Assembly (NCBI RefSeq): GCF_900156895.1
Contig: NZ_FTPD01000045.1
Span: forward strand, 192,987 to 256,986
Length of the DNA: 64,000 nt
From: Mesorhizobium prunaredense
GTDB lineage: Bacteria; Pseudomonadota; Alphaproteobacteria; Rhizobiales; Rhizobiaceae
Direction: 5' to 3'
Both the position numbers and the translations under genes were made by a program. The notes under the pieces were generated by a model. That model worked only from the letters and a program-made list of their open reading frames with translations. It made no database searches and was not told where the DNA came from. Each line of letters starts with the position of its first letter. Position 1 is the stretch's first letter. This document shows positions 36,508 through 45,196 of the stretch, in pieces.

Positions 36508-38034
36508 TTGGCTTTTATCGACCATGCACGCTCCGACAATTCCAGCGTAGTCGACCTAGTGTACACGGCTTCTCCCCATTATAGCGGTCAATTCAACGCG
36601 ACGTGTCCGCCTAGCACGCACCATCCGTTCGAACCCACCGTTTCAGTGCTGTCCTGGATACTGGTCGGTGTCGGCGCCCTACTATGCCTGTCAGCGCTGC
36701 TTTCCGGCCCTCAGGCGCTGATCGGAATTGTTTTCATCGAGCAAGCCTTCTGCCTGCGTTACGGCTACATCCGAGCGCTTCGTCAAGCGCGGCGTGGAAT
36801 GCCCGATTTTCTCGCCATCTTCCTAACGACCCTGGTCGTTCTGAAGGGTTTCAATATTGTTTCATTGATCGTTGGGCCTACTGAGTATGACAGTTTGTAT
36901 TATTACACGACCATCGAAAACAGAATCGCAGCCGAGTTAATACTGGGGTTGGGACTTGTCTGTTTTACCTTAGGATGGCATTCTCTGCGCATTGCTGGGG
37001 GATCGACGTTTTACAGTACAGTTCCCGAGGGCCTTGCCATTCGGCTTGTGCCTTTTGTTCTTGTTGGGTGGTTAGGCCTGGCTCACTTGCCCAATTCCTT
37101 TGCCCAGCAGATCGGTTTCATGTTCCATGAGATTTATCTTGCATTGCTGTTCGTTATATTCGCGGGCAAAAGCAGATATGGGTCGGAGGGGTCGCGAAGT
37201 TGGGTGGTAATAGTTCTTATCGTTCCGGCTTTGTTGAGCGGGCTAACAAGTGGGACGAAGGAATTGGTCTTAACCGCCGTCGCTCCAGTACTGTTGGTGT
37301 ACGTTCTGCGTCCCAACCTTAGGCGCATTGGGGTAACAATTCTAGCCGGGCTGATGGTTATAATAGTCGTCGTTCCAATTACGCAGCTCTACAGGCAAGC
37401 CAACTGGTCTGCGAAGGAAAACGTTGGCTTGACCGAACTCTTCTCCCGACTGGTGGATGCTTACCAGCAGATGGGCGCCTCCAATATCGTCTCAGAGGGT
37501 ATGGTCGAATTCGCAAACCGGACGTCTTCGTCGATTTCTGGCGCGATTGTGGTGGGAGCCACCGACAGGCTGGGTCACACCGGCTTGGAGACAGTCAAGG
37601 ACGTTTTCATTGTGTTTGTTCCGCGCTTTTTGTGGCCCGAGAAGCCGCCTGTTGCGCCCGGCGCATGGTTCACCTGGCATCTCGGGTACGCGGCCACTCC
37701 CGTTGAAGCGACGACATCAACTGCGACCATGTTGGCGACGGAGTTGTATATGATGAGCGGATGGTTGACTATCCCATTCGGAATGGCGGCACTCGGGCTG
37801 TATTATGCTCTCATATGGCGGTTTATCCGTACGATGTCGTTGAGAAATCCCATAATGGGAATTGCACTGGTATCATTCATGTTTAACGCGGTAAAGTTTG
37901 AGGACATGTCGCTTATATATGCCATTACCGGACCTGTTGTCTCGATGATATACATGTTTGTGCTCGCAAGCGCTTACAGAATGTTCTACAAACCTCTTGC
38001 ACAGCGTTGGCGCGCACGCTACCCGAGCTCATAG
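36508..38034 (+). CDS. Wzy-like oligosaccharide repeat-unit polymerase candidate
   Basis: A 508-residue membrane protein with about ten to twelve hydrophobic segments, for example VSVLSWILVGVGALLCLS and TILAGLMVIIVVVPI. It also has a large hydrophilic loop with NWSAKENVGLTELFSRLVDA and VPRFLWPEKPPVAPG. The RFLWPEKP-like loop motif is typical of EPS polymerases of the EpsE/Wzy type. The family has little sequence conservation, so this is a topology and context call. The start is uncertain (TTG at 36508; a later start around 36650 would lose a hydrophilic N-terminus). Base composition is lower in GC than the flanking housekeeping genes, usual for wzy. Confidence 0.72.
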   Translation: MAFIDHARSDNSSVVDLVYTASPHYSGQFNATCPPSTHHPFEPTVSVLSWILVGVGALLCLSALLSGPQALIGIVFIEQAFCLRYGYIRALRQARRGMPDFLAIFLTTLVVLKGFNIVSLIVGPTEYDSLYYYTTIENRIAAELILGLGLVCFTLGWHSLRIAGGSTFYSTVPEGLAIRLVPFVLVGWLGLAHLPNSFAQQIGFMFHEIYLALLFVIFAGKSRYGSEGSRSWVVIVLIVPALLSGLTSGTKELVLTAVAPVLLVYVLRPNLRRIGVTILAGLMVIIVVVPITQLYRQANWSAKENVGLTELFSRLVDAYQQMGASNIVSEGMVEFANRTSSSISGAIVVGATDRLGHTGLETVKDVFIVFVPRFLWPEKPPVAPGAWFTWHLGYAATPVEATTSTATMLATELYMMSGWLTIPFGMAALGLYYALIWRFIRTMSLRNPIMGIALVSFMFNAVKFEDMSLIYAITGPVVSMIYMFVLASAYRMFYKPLAQRWRARYPSS

Positions 38035-38159
38035 CGTTCTGCCGTATTTTTCAACTCCGCACCTTTTGGTGCAAGCCGTTCGAGATCGGTTCTGTAAGTA
38101 CGGAACGGCAGAGGTGAGCGGCTCCGATAGCGTATTCGGAAAGAAGGACCCCGCAGAGA

Positions 38160-39200
38160 ATGTCTTCAAGCCCCTCTGAAGCGCCGCAGCATCCGACCGG
38201 CAAGCGCATCGCCGTCACGCAGTTCATGCGCCGGCCTGTCGTTCACGCCTATAGCGTCGAGCGCATATTCGAGGACGCCCGCAAGTACATGCCTTCGGAT
38301 TGCGATGTATCCCTGGTAAACTGCAAGTACCCTTCGCTTGGAATCGCCGGCCGTGTCAGGGACGCATGGCGAGCTCGCTCCTTTCAAGGCGAAGCGAACC
38401 ATGTCACCGGCGACGTGCACTATCTCACCTATTTTCTGAATCGTCGCCGCACGGTTCTGACTGTCCATGATTGCAGCCCATTGACCCGAAAGAAGGGCAT
38501 TGCGCGCTTCTTGATGTGGCTGCTTTGGTACTGGCTACCGTTGAAGCGTTCAGCACTGGTCACGGTCGTTTCCATATCGGGCCGCTCCGACCTGATGGCG
38601 AATGTTCGGATTGATCCCTCGCGCATTCGCCTTGTGCCAGCGACGCTGTCTCCGGCCTTCACGCGCGCGCCCGCAACTTTCAACAGCGCACGCCCGCGCA
38701 TCCTGCAGGTCGGAACTGGATGGAACAAGAATCTTGAGACGGTTGTCGCGGCCATTCGTGACATGTCCTGTACGCTCGCCATAGTCGGCCCCCTCTCGAA
38801 CGTGCAGCGAGCAATGCTTGCCGCTTCCGGCATCGAATACGAGAACATGGTGGGGCTCTCGGACGCGGAGCTTGTCGGCCAATATAAGCTGGCTGACATG
38901 CTGGTGTTCGCCTCTCGCTACGAAGGCTTCGGCCTGCCTATCGTGGAGGCAAACGCAGTGGGACGTCCCGTCATCACCAGCAATATCTCATCCATGCCGG
39001 AGGTCGCAGGCAATGCGGCCTGCCTTGTAGACCCATACGACGTCAAGTCAGTGCGCGCCGGTATTGAGAGGATCATAGCCGATCCGGCATATCGCGAAAC
39101 GCTTGTGGGGAAGGGCTTCGATAACGCCAAACGCTTTTTGCCCGAGACAGTTGCCGCGCAGTATGCCGAGATCTATCGTGAGTTGGCAGCATCGCGCTAG
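38160..39200 (+). CDS. Glycosyltransferase family 1/4 (GT-B fold)
   Basis: A 346-residue enzyme. The C-terminal donor site is well preserved: ILQVGTGWNKNLETVVAAI, then ASRYEGFGLPIVEANAVGRP and TSNISSMPEVAGNAACLVDP. The N-terminal half has the THYLTYFLNRRRTVLTVHDC-like acceptor region (GDVHYLTYFLNRRRTVLTVHD). It lies 125 bp after the Wzy-like gene on the same strand, so the two may be co-transcribed. It adds a sugar to the repeat unit; which one is unknown. Confidence 0.88.
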   Translation: MSSSPSEAPQHPTGKRIAVTQFMRRPVVHAYSVERIFEDARKYMPSDCDVSLVNCKYPSLGIAGRVRDAWRARSFQGEANHVTGDVHYLTYFLNRRRTVLTVHDCSPLTRKKGIARFLMWLLWYWLPLKRSALVTVVSISGRSDLMANVRIDPSRIRLVPATLSPAFTRAPATFNSARPRILQVGTGWNKNLETVVAAIRDMSCTLAIVGPLSNVQRAMLAASGIEYENMVGLSDAELVGQYKLADMLVFASRYEGFGLPIVEANAVGRPVITSNISSMPEVAGNAACLVDPYDVKSVRAGIERIIADPAYRETLVGKGFDNAKRFLPETVAAQYAEIYRELAASR

Positions 39201-39267
39201 ACGTGAGCTATTGTATTGCGCGTGCAATGCTCGGCCAAAGCGCCAAGCTCGCATCCTGACATCACAT

Positions 39268-40137
39268 CTAAGCTGGAATGGCATCCACAAGATCGCCGGT
39301 ACGGGAAGCATAGAGATAGTGGGGGCCGTCCGTTCCGACGCGGGCACCAAACTGATCAGTGGGAAGGACGCTGTATCCTGCACGCTCAAGTGTTTCGATG
39401 AGCTTGGCGCATGATCCTTTGGCGGGATGCATCTCCAAGGCGATGTTGCGCACCTTACGCAACCATGCGGGATCGCCGGCGAACACGTCGAATTCACCCC
39501 CCTCGATGTCGCATTTGATGAAATCTATCTCCTTCAGGCCGTACCGCTCCATCAGGTCGGGTATGGTAACGCGATCGTCGCCCGCTGTCGCGGAGGCGAA
39601 CTTCTCCTCACGTGGGAGGCGTGTCAAGGCAATTTGGTTTGCTTCCGCCAGCCGTTTCAGCACGGGTCCGAAATGGGGCACCGGCTCGACGCTGACGGCG
39701 AGATCCGCGCCATAGGCCTTCACAGCGAGCAGCGAGAAGAGCCCCCGATTTCCTCCGAGATCGACCACGTTCCGCAGAACAATACCTGGCCGAAATGCTC
39801 GCAGATAGACGTTTGAGGCATACATCTCGCGAATTCCACCGAATGTTGGCGTGTAGTCCTTCCCGGCGAGCAGTCGCGATACGTCGCCGACGGGTATCGT
39901 GACCACTTGGCCGTTCAAATACATCTTCACATCGTGCCGCATGAGGGCATCTGCGGGGGCGAGGGTGCGCCTGCCGAGAACCGAAGGTAGTGCGCGTAGG
40001 ATGCTTGCGAGATAGCGGAGCCGTTCGGTGAACGGCACAACCTTGAAGAGCGCCGAAAGCTCGCTGCGTAGCCGGGTGATCGGGCCTACTGTCAATTGCA
40101 GCTCCTGGATTTGCTTGCCACGCTTGTATCCTTGCAC
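39268..40137 (-). CDS. FkbM-family SAM-dependent methyltransferase
   Basis: A 289-residue protein with NVVDLGGNRGLFSLLAVKAYG as the SAM-binding motif, SVEPVPHFGPVLKRLA as motif II and the FkbM core IDFIKCDIEGGEFDVFAG. It probably O-methylates a sugar of the repeat unit. The N-terminus overlaps the end of the upstream class I methyltransferase by 46 bases, so the two genes are tightly linked. It is the last gene of the minus-strand set 42932-39268. Confidence 0.87.
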   Translation of the reverse strand: MQGYKRGKQIQELQLTVGPITRLRSELSALFKVVPFTERLRYLASILRALPSVLGRRTLAPADALMRHDVKMYLNGQVVTIPVGDVSRLLAGKDYTPTFGGIREMYASNVYLRAFRPGIVLRNVVDLGGNRGLFSLLAVKAYGADLAVSVEPVPHFGPVLKRLAEANQIALTRLPREEKFASATAGDDRVTIPDLMERYGLKEIDFIKCDIEGGEFDVFAGDPAWLRKVRNIALEMHPAKGSCAKLIETLERAGYSVLPTDQFGARVGTDGPHYLYASRTGDLVDAIPA

Positions 40138-40835
40138 CCGGCGAGGTCTACCCGTCTGGCGGTCGCGAAGAACAGGCTTGGTCCTGTCAATTGAAGCAGA
40201 GACCGTGGAATGAACGGATCGAATCCCGCAACATTCTCCGTCGCCAAACCGTGTGCCGCCAGAAGCTCGACAAGCTGCCGCTTCGTCACCGCATGACGCG
40301 AGAACGCGATGTATTGCGAGCCGGCATTCACTGCTCGCCCTGACAGGCGCGTTCGCATCGCTTGTGCTAGGCGTACCAGCGAGAACCGGTACGGGATGGA
40401 AAGCACTACCACGCCGCCCGGCTTCACCACCCTGGCGATTTCGCCGAGCCCCACTGAGATGTTAGGCAAATACTCAAGTACGCTCAGACAAATGCATCCA
40501 TCGAGGCTGCCATCAGCGACGGGAAGTTGTTCCACAGAGCCAATCTGTTCGAAGTGAAGGGACCCACCGGAACCACGCCCGCTTTCGGCGGAGTGCCACG
40601 CGGCCGAAACCATTTCGGCCGAGCCATCATAACCGACGACGGCGGCACCGTGATCGGCCAGTTTGCGCGCGAAATGGCCGCTTCCACATCCGATATCTGC
40701 CCAGGCGCCCGAAATTTTGATGGCCGAAAGAATGCGCTCCTCAAAGAAGCGCGAGCGACGAGCAAAAGATCCGCTGAGATAGCGGGCCTCCCACTCGTTG
40801 GCTATCTTGTTGTGATAGTCTATTGCCGAGCTCAA
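40092..40835 (-). CDS. Class I SAM-dependent methyltransferase (Methyltransf_11 type)
   Basis: A 247-residue enzyme. The SAM motif WADIGCGSGHFARKLADHG is complete, with VVGYDGSAEMV as motif II, and QLPVADGSLDGCICLSVLEYLPN plus VVKPGGVVVLSIPYRFS downstream. This is the ubiquinone/menaquinone-methyltransferase-like fold used for many small substrates; in this location a sugar or lipid-linked intermediate is likely. It follows the GT2 gene after 13 bp and overlaps the FkbM gene. Confidence 0.85.
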   Translation of the reverse strand: MSSAIDYHNKIANEWEARYLSGSFARRSRFFEERILSAIKISGAWADIGCGSGHFARKLADHGAAVVGYDGSAEMVSAAWHSAESGRGSGGSLHFEQIGSVEQLPVADGSLDGCICLSVLEYLPNISVGLGEIARVVKPGGVVVLSIPYRFSLVRLAQAMRTRLSGRAVNAGSQYIAFSRHAVTKRQLVELLAAHGLATENVAGFDPFIPRSLLQLTGPSLFFATARRVDLAGCKDTSVASKSRSCN

Positions 40836-40848
40836 ACTCTCAAACCTT

Positions 40849-41790
40849 TCAATCTGAAGCGATCAGCCGGTCTTTGCCGTCGACCTGGATCGCGCGCGGA
40901 TGAGGCGCTCCCAGGACGGGTGGGGTTGACCTGTACGTTGTCCCCAATCTTCGCATTTCTATCAGCTTAACCTCGATCATGCGGAACACGTCTACGCGAA
41001 GACGCGCCCAGATATACCCAGCGCGGCCCCCACGCCATGCTCCCTGAGCAAAATAGTGATGCAGGAACAGCAGTTGATAACGAAACGGTATGTTGCGAAG
41101 GTGCTTCTTGAGCAACATACGCCGCTGCATCGATGACCCAAACAACTTTGGCTTATCAGCGAGTGCGAGCTTCTCGTAGAAGCTCGTCGCCTCCGCCGTC
41201 GTGTAATTGTTCTGCTTTTGGTACCAATGATGAAGGTTTGGGCTGTCATGATGCTCCAACTCACCATCCGCAGTCTCTACCTTGCCCTCTATGATCGCAT
41301 GTTCGTTGACGACCACATCGGAGAACCGACATCTTCCGGTCCTCCAGACTCGAGCGACTTTCTGACGTGCGGGCAGCTTCCGTCCAAGAAAATGCAGCCT
41401 TCTATTCAGGGTTAAGCCCTGCACCTTTCCGCCTTCAATTCTCGAAGCGATCGAACTCTTCAGTTCATCGGTGAGCCGCTCATCGGGATCAAGTTTCATG
41501 GTCCACGGCGACGTTATGGGTAGTGCCCTGACAGCGAAGTTCCATTGATCGCCAAAGTTTCGGAAACGGCGTTGCACAACGTTCACTCCTCGCGACACGG
41601 CGATCTCGACTGTGGCATCCGAACTGAAGCTATCGACCAGAAACACCTCCGACGCAAAGCCCTCAAGATTATCGAGAACGGCACTCATGTGATGTGCTTC
41701 GTTCAAAGAGATCATCACCACCGCAATCGGCACCGCACCGGGGCGCCACTGCACGATTTCTTTTGGATTATCTGCGGCAGCTTCCGTCAT
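40849..41790 (-). CDS. Glycosyltransferase family 2 (WaaE/KdtX-like)
   Basis: About 313 residues. The GT-A fold nucleotide-binding region (VPIAVVMISLNEAHHMSAVL), the FLVDSFSSDATVEIA segment and the metal-binding MKLDPDERL (a DPDE form of the DxD motif) are present. The layout resembles the WaaE/beta-1,4-glucosyltransferase branch of GT2. I chose ATG 41790 because it overlaps the TGA of the GT4 gene (ATGA). It probably adds a hexose in the repeat unit. Confidence 0.86.
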   Translation of the reverse strand: MTEAAADNPKEIVQWRPGAVPIAVVMISLNEAHHMSAVLDNLEGFASEVFLVDSFSSDATVEIAVSRGVNVVQRRFRNFGDQWNFAVRALPITSPWTMKLDPDERLTDELKSSIASRIEGGKVQGLTLNRRLHFLGRKLPARQKVARVWRTGRCRFSDVVVNEHAIIEGKVETADGELEHHDSPNLHHWYQKQNNYTTAEATSFYEKLALADKPKLFGSSMQRRMLLKKHLRNIPFRYQLLFLHHYFAQGAWRGGRAGYIWARLRVDVFRMIEVKLIEMRRLGTTYRSTPPVLGAPHPRAIQVDGKDRLIASD

Positions 41791-42932
41791 GACAGACGAA
41801 CCCATTCCGGGGCTGCGCCACCAGTCCTCAACCATCCGTATGTCTGATGCATCTTCTGTGCGATGCCGCTCCAGCCGAATTCCCTTACCATCCAGTTGCG
41901 CCCGTTTGATCCCATTTCAGCAAGCTCCTCCCGAGGTCGAACCATTGCATCGCGCAGTGCGCCCTCCAACCCCTCCGCCGAAGTGTCGACCCACCACCCT
42001 GCTCTTTCCGACGCAAGCCCGGACCAAGGCGCGCCGCGTGTGACAATGGCAGGACATCCGCCGGCCAGCGCCTCGGCGACCGAGATCGCGAAGTTTTCTG
42101 ACAAGCTCGGCAGCACGTAAAGGTCAGCAGCCGCATACTCATCCCATTTCTCGTCGGACGAGACCGGCCCGGCAAAACTGATGCGTGGCGTCGCCAAGCG
42201 CTGTACCAGCGCCTGCAATGTCGATTGATAGCTGTCCTCGTCAGGCCCGACAAGTTTCAGCTCCCAATCCGGAAAGGTCCCGGCGACCCGACTCCAGGCC
42301 GAAATCAGCGTGTCCAGCCCCTTGATGGGATGGATTCGGCCGAGATAAAGGAGCCGGCGAGGTGACCCGCCGCGCGACCGTGACGCCCTGGGCCAAAATT
42401 CGGGAACATCGACACCGTTGGGCACGACCGCGACGGGGGCACGAAATCCGAACGTCCTGATGTCCTGGTATTCGGCTTCGCTGGTTGCATGAAAGGCTGC
42501 GGCACCGGAGATCGAGCGCTTCTGCAACAGACTCCAGAACAGCCTTTTCTTCCACTTGGAATGTGACAGCGCATGCGGATTGAGGGTCCCACGGGGAGAC
42601 ACGACGAGGGGCACACCGGCCGCACGCGCGGCGCGCGCCGCATAGATGGGGGGCATACCCCACAGGTTGTTGTTGTGAACGACATCCATTCCACGAGCGA
42701 TCACCGGCAGTTCGGACGCCATTCGACGGGAGACGGCGAGCGTCGAGCCGAATGCCGTTTGTGGGAAAAGGTAGTGCTTGAAGCGCACTTCCTTGCGATC
42801 TCGATCGCCGCCGAGGCTGGCAAGCGCCACATCATCGCCGCGTTGGCTCAGTGCAGCACAAAGCGCGGGGACCGAATAAGACGGACCGCTCGCCTCAGCG
42901 GAAATGTGTGGGACGACATGCAGTGATCTCAT
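41787..42932 (-). CDS. Glycosyltransferase family 4 (GT-B fold)
   Basis: A 381-residue enzyme with MRSLHVVPHISAEASGPSYS at the N-terminus, PLVVSPRGTLNPHALSHSKWKK, and the C-terminal GRIHPIKGLDTLISAWS and LPSLSENFAISVAEALAGGCP donor-site motif (SENFAISVAEAL). This resembles EPS glycosyltransferases that use GDP- or UDP-hexoses. It is the first gene of the set with GT2, methyltransferase and FkbM genes. A 122-bp gap separates it from the SDR gene upstream, so the promoter could be shared with the run beginning at 51349. Confidence 0.88.
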   Translation of the reverse strand: MRSLHVVPHISAEASGPSYSVPALCAALSQRGDDVALASLGGDRDRKEVRFKHYLFPQTAFGSTLAVSRRMASELPVIARGMDVVHNNNLWGMPPIYAARAARAAGVPLVVSPRGTLNPHALSHSKWKKRLFWSLLQKRSISGAAAFHATSEAEYQDIRTFGFRAPVAVVPNGVDVPEFWPRASRSRGGSPRRLLYLGRIHPIKGLDTLISAWSRVAGTFPDWELKLVGPDEDSYQSTLQALVQRLATPRISFAGPVSSDEKWDEYAAADLYVLPSLSENFAISVAEALAGGCPAIVTRGAPWSGLASERAGWWVDTSAEGLEGALRDAMVRPREELAEMGSNGRNWMVREFGWSGIAQKMHQTYGWLRTGGAAPEWVRLS

Positions 42933-43054
42933 CGCGCGCCTTATCTAGATCGGGGCGGTTTTTCCAAAGGTTTCTTAATTGCTAATAGAGCTTCGTGCCG
43001 GGTGAAGTTTCGTACGAAATGGCGCCCGGCGGCCCGCAATAGGCTCAAACGGGT

Positions 43055-44137
43055 CTAACGGTGGAGGTTCTTCGGCCACCGATTGTCTACATGCCCGCTA
43101 GGTTCAAAGACCTGACTATCCAACAGTTCACGTGTCGCACGCAATCCCGGTAAGCCGCGCGTCTGCAGACCCGGCCAATTCTGCGCTGGATTGAGCACCG
43201 GTTGTGCAACTGCCAGCGCGGCAATCTCGCTACGCGCGCGGGCCATGTTATAGTCGGCCTGGATCTTCTCATTTAAGGAGCGGGGAAGTGCGGAGGCGAA
43301 CCGCATGGCGACCTGCTTCAAGCCTAGCCGCTGCACTGCAGTCACCCCGGCCTGGCGCAAACCGCTCACCGACAGATGGCTTGTCTGGCGCATGGGAGTT
43401 ACGCTTATCGGAGCGGCCTCTTGGAGTGGACTGCCAATCCGAGCCGCCTCGAACTCATAGATTTCCCGCCAAGTCCACTGCGGCTCATTGACCAGATCGT
43501 AGAGCCCCGGCTCTCCGGCTCGCCCTTCAGCGATTGCGCAGAGAGCGTCCGCGATTGTCGCAGTGTAGACAAGGTTTGAACGACGATCGGCTTCTATGAA
43601 ACTTACCGGTCCAGCCGCGATCTCGGCGCGGATCCCGCCAGTTATCGTCTGGAAAACCCCGGCGACATGCCCCAGCCGCAGCACATATGCACGCCGTCCA
43701 TTCTTCTTCGCCAGAGCGAGGATCTGCTGTTCATTGCGCAGTTTCACGTTACCATATAGGGACCGATGCTTGCGTCCCGACGTGTCCTGAACGCCAAGCA
43801 CCGCCAAAGTGGAGAAGAATACGACCACCGCGCCGGGGGGCGAACAGGCTATCGTGTTATCGATGATGGCGGCGCTCTCCTCGATCATCGCAGAGGGTGT
43901 ACCCACCGGAAGCGCAAAATTAGCGACGACGTCAGCACCTTGCTGCAGGCGGCGCGCTTGCGCGGGGTCATCGATGCTTCCGTGAAGAACCGCCACGCCA
44001 TTGTATCGCAGCACTGCCGATCCGCTCGGTGATCGCACGACCGGCACCACTTCGATCGCTCGCTGGTTCGCGAGTTGAAGTGTGACCTCGTTGCCGACCT
44101 GGCCATTCGCTCCCAAAATTACGATGCGCTTCGTCAT
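43055..44137 (-). CDS. NAD(P)-dependent epimerase/dehydratase-like protein (extended SDR)
   Basis: A 360-residue extended short-chain dehydrogenase. The N-terminal Rossmann motif RIVILGANGQVGNEV is a GxxGxxG variant. The usual YxxxK is represented by SLYGNVKLRNEQ (Tyr-x-x-x-Lys). It probably reduces, epimerises or dehydrates a nucleotide sugar. It follows the Gfo/Idh gene by 3 bp, and the two likely form a pathway together for one unusual sugar. The C-terminal region (residues 270-360) is not part of the standard fold and is of unknown use. Confidence 0.78.
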   Translation of the reverse strand: MTKRIVILGANGQVGNEVTLQLANQRAIEVVPVVRSPSGSAVLRYNGVAVLHGSIDDPAQARRLQQGADVVANFALPVGTPSAMIEESAAIIDNTIACSPPGAVVVFFSTLAVLGVQDTSGRKHRSLYGNVKLRNEQQILALAKKNGRRAYVLRLGHVAGVFQTITGGIRAEIAAGPVSFIEADRRSNLVYTATIADALCAIAEGRAGEPGLYDLVNEPQWTWREIYEFEAARIGSPLQEAAPISVTPMRQTSHLSVSGLRQAGVTAVQRLGLKQVAMRFASALPRSLNEKIQADYNMARARSEIAALAVAQPVLNPAQNWPGLQTRGLPGLRATRELLDSQVFEPSGHVDNRWPKNLHR

Positions 44138-44140
44138 TGA

Positions 44141-45196
44141 TTACCTCTGGAGCAATTCGTCCATCAATTCGGACACCCCCAAGCAGGATGCGGCCGAGAG
44201 AAGCGATTCCTTCTCTTGGCCCGCGCACTCGATGAAGTTCAACCACTCAAGGTAGAATGCCTGAGTCGCTGTCAAGGCAGCACCCGTACCTGACACGGAT
44301 AATGCGCCAATCTTGTTACCCTGCCCATCGCTGAGATCGATGCTTTCCGACGGGCGAATCGGGCAACTCAAGCTCGCGTTTTCAAAGTTCAATCGGAAGA
44401 GATTGCTCTGCTGCTCGAGCCAGCTCACCCTCCAGGTGACGTCACAGCTTTCAGCGAATGGGCTTTCCAGATCGTCCAGCCGGAACCTGGCGGAAGCGTG
44501 TCGATCCGTCCCGCCATCCCATTCGATGCTCCGGACGGTCAGCTCATATCGGCTGGCGCCGGTGATCCACAGAATCGAATCCAGAGAATGGCAGCCGAGA
44601 TTCTTGACCAGACCCCCGCCGTCCATGGTCGAGGCATCAATATAACCTTGAACGCCCGCACGCGTGAGCCGGCCACCTTCCTGAACGTTGATGCCGCGCA
44701 ACTCTCCGAAAATCCCGGATCGCACGATATTCCTCAAACAGATCATTGTGGCATAGAACCGGCGCTGATAACCACAGGCCAATCGCCAAACGGGAAAATT
44801 CGCCAACAGCCGCTTATGTTCAGCACCATCCAGCGCGAACGGCTTTTCCGCCATTATTGCGCTGCGGCCTAGCTGAAACTTGTCAAAATACGCTGGGCGC
44901 GCCGGCAGAGGAATCGCGAGCAGCACGAAATCCGGAATCGGAATCGATTTCCCGATCTGGTCCAGTGCGATCGACTTCAAGCGGTTCGCATCGGCCGTCG
45001 CAGCAGCGCGCCCTGCATTTGCATCCGAAATCCAGGCGATCTCAACGTTCTGCATCGCGCGCAGGACGGGGATATGCATGGAGTTGGCTATGCTGCCGGC
45101 CCCGACTACGCCAACGGTGGATTGAGCGCCCGAGACCACTGTTCTGCCAGTGTCTAGTCTCAAGACTTGAATGCCCGCAGCATCGGATTGATCCAT
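44141..45196 (-). CDS. Gfo/Idh/MocA-family oxidoreductase
   Basis: A 351-residue NAD(P)-dependent enzyme. The nucleotide-binding motif TVGVVGAGSIANSMHIPVL begins near residue 27; the EKP motif appears as MAEKPFALDG. A GGGLVKNLGCHSLDSILW motif carries the catalytic-type His. Such enzymes oxidise or reduce sugar nucleotides at C3. The first 26 residues precede the fold, and the start overlaps the flippase stop by 37 bases; a shorter start cannot be excluded. It is paired with the SDR gene downstream. Confidence 0.83.
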   Translation of the reverse strand: MDQSDAAGIQVLRLDTGRTVVSGAQSTVGVVGAGSIANSMHIPVLRAMQNVEIAWISDANAGRAAATADANRLKSIALDQIGKSIPIPDFVLLAIPLPARPAYFDKFQLGRSAIMAEKPFALDGAEHKRLLANFPVWRLACGYQRRFYATMICLRNIVRSGIFGELRGINVQEGGRLTRAGVQGYIDASTMDGGGLVKNLGCHSLDSILWITGASRYELTVRSIEWDGGTDRHASARFRLDDLESPFAESCDVTWRVSWLEQQSNLFRLNFENASLSCPIRPSESIDLSDGQGNKIGALSVSGTGAALTATQAFYLEWLNFIECAGQEKESLLSAASCLGVSELMDELLQR

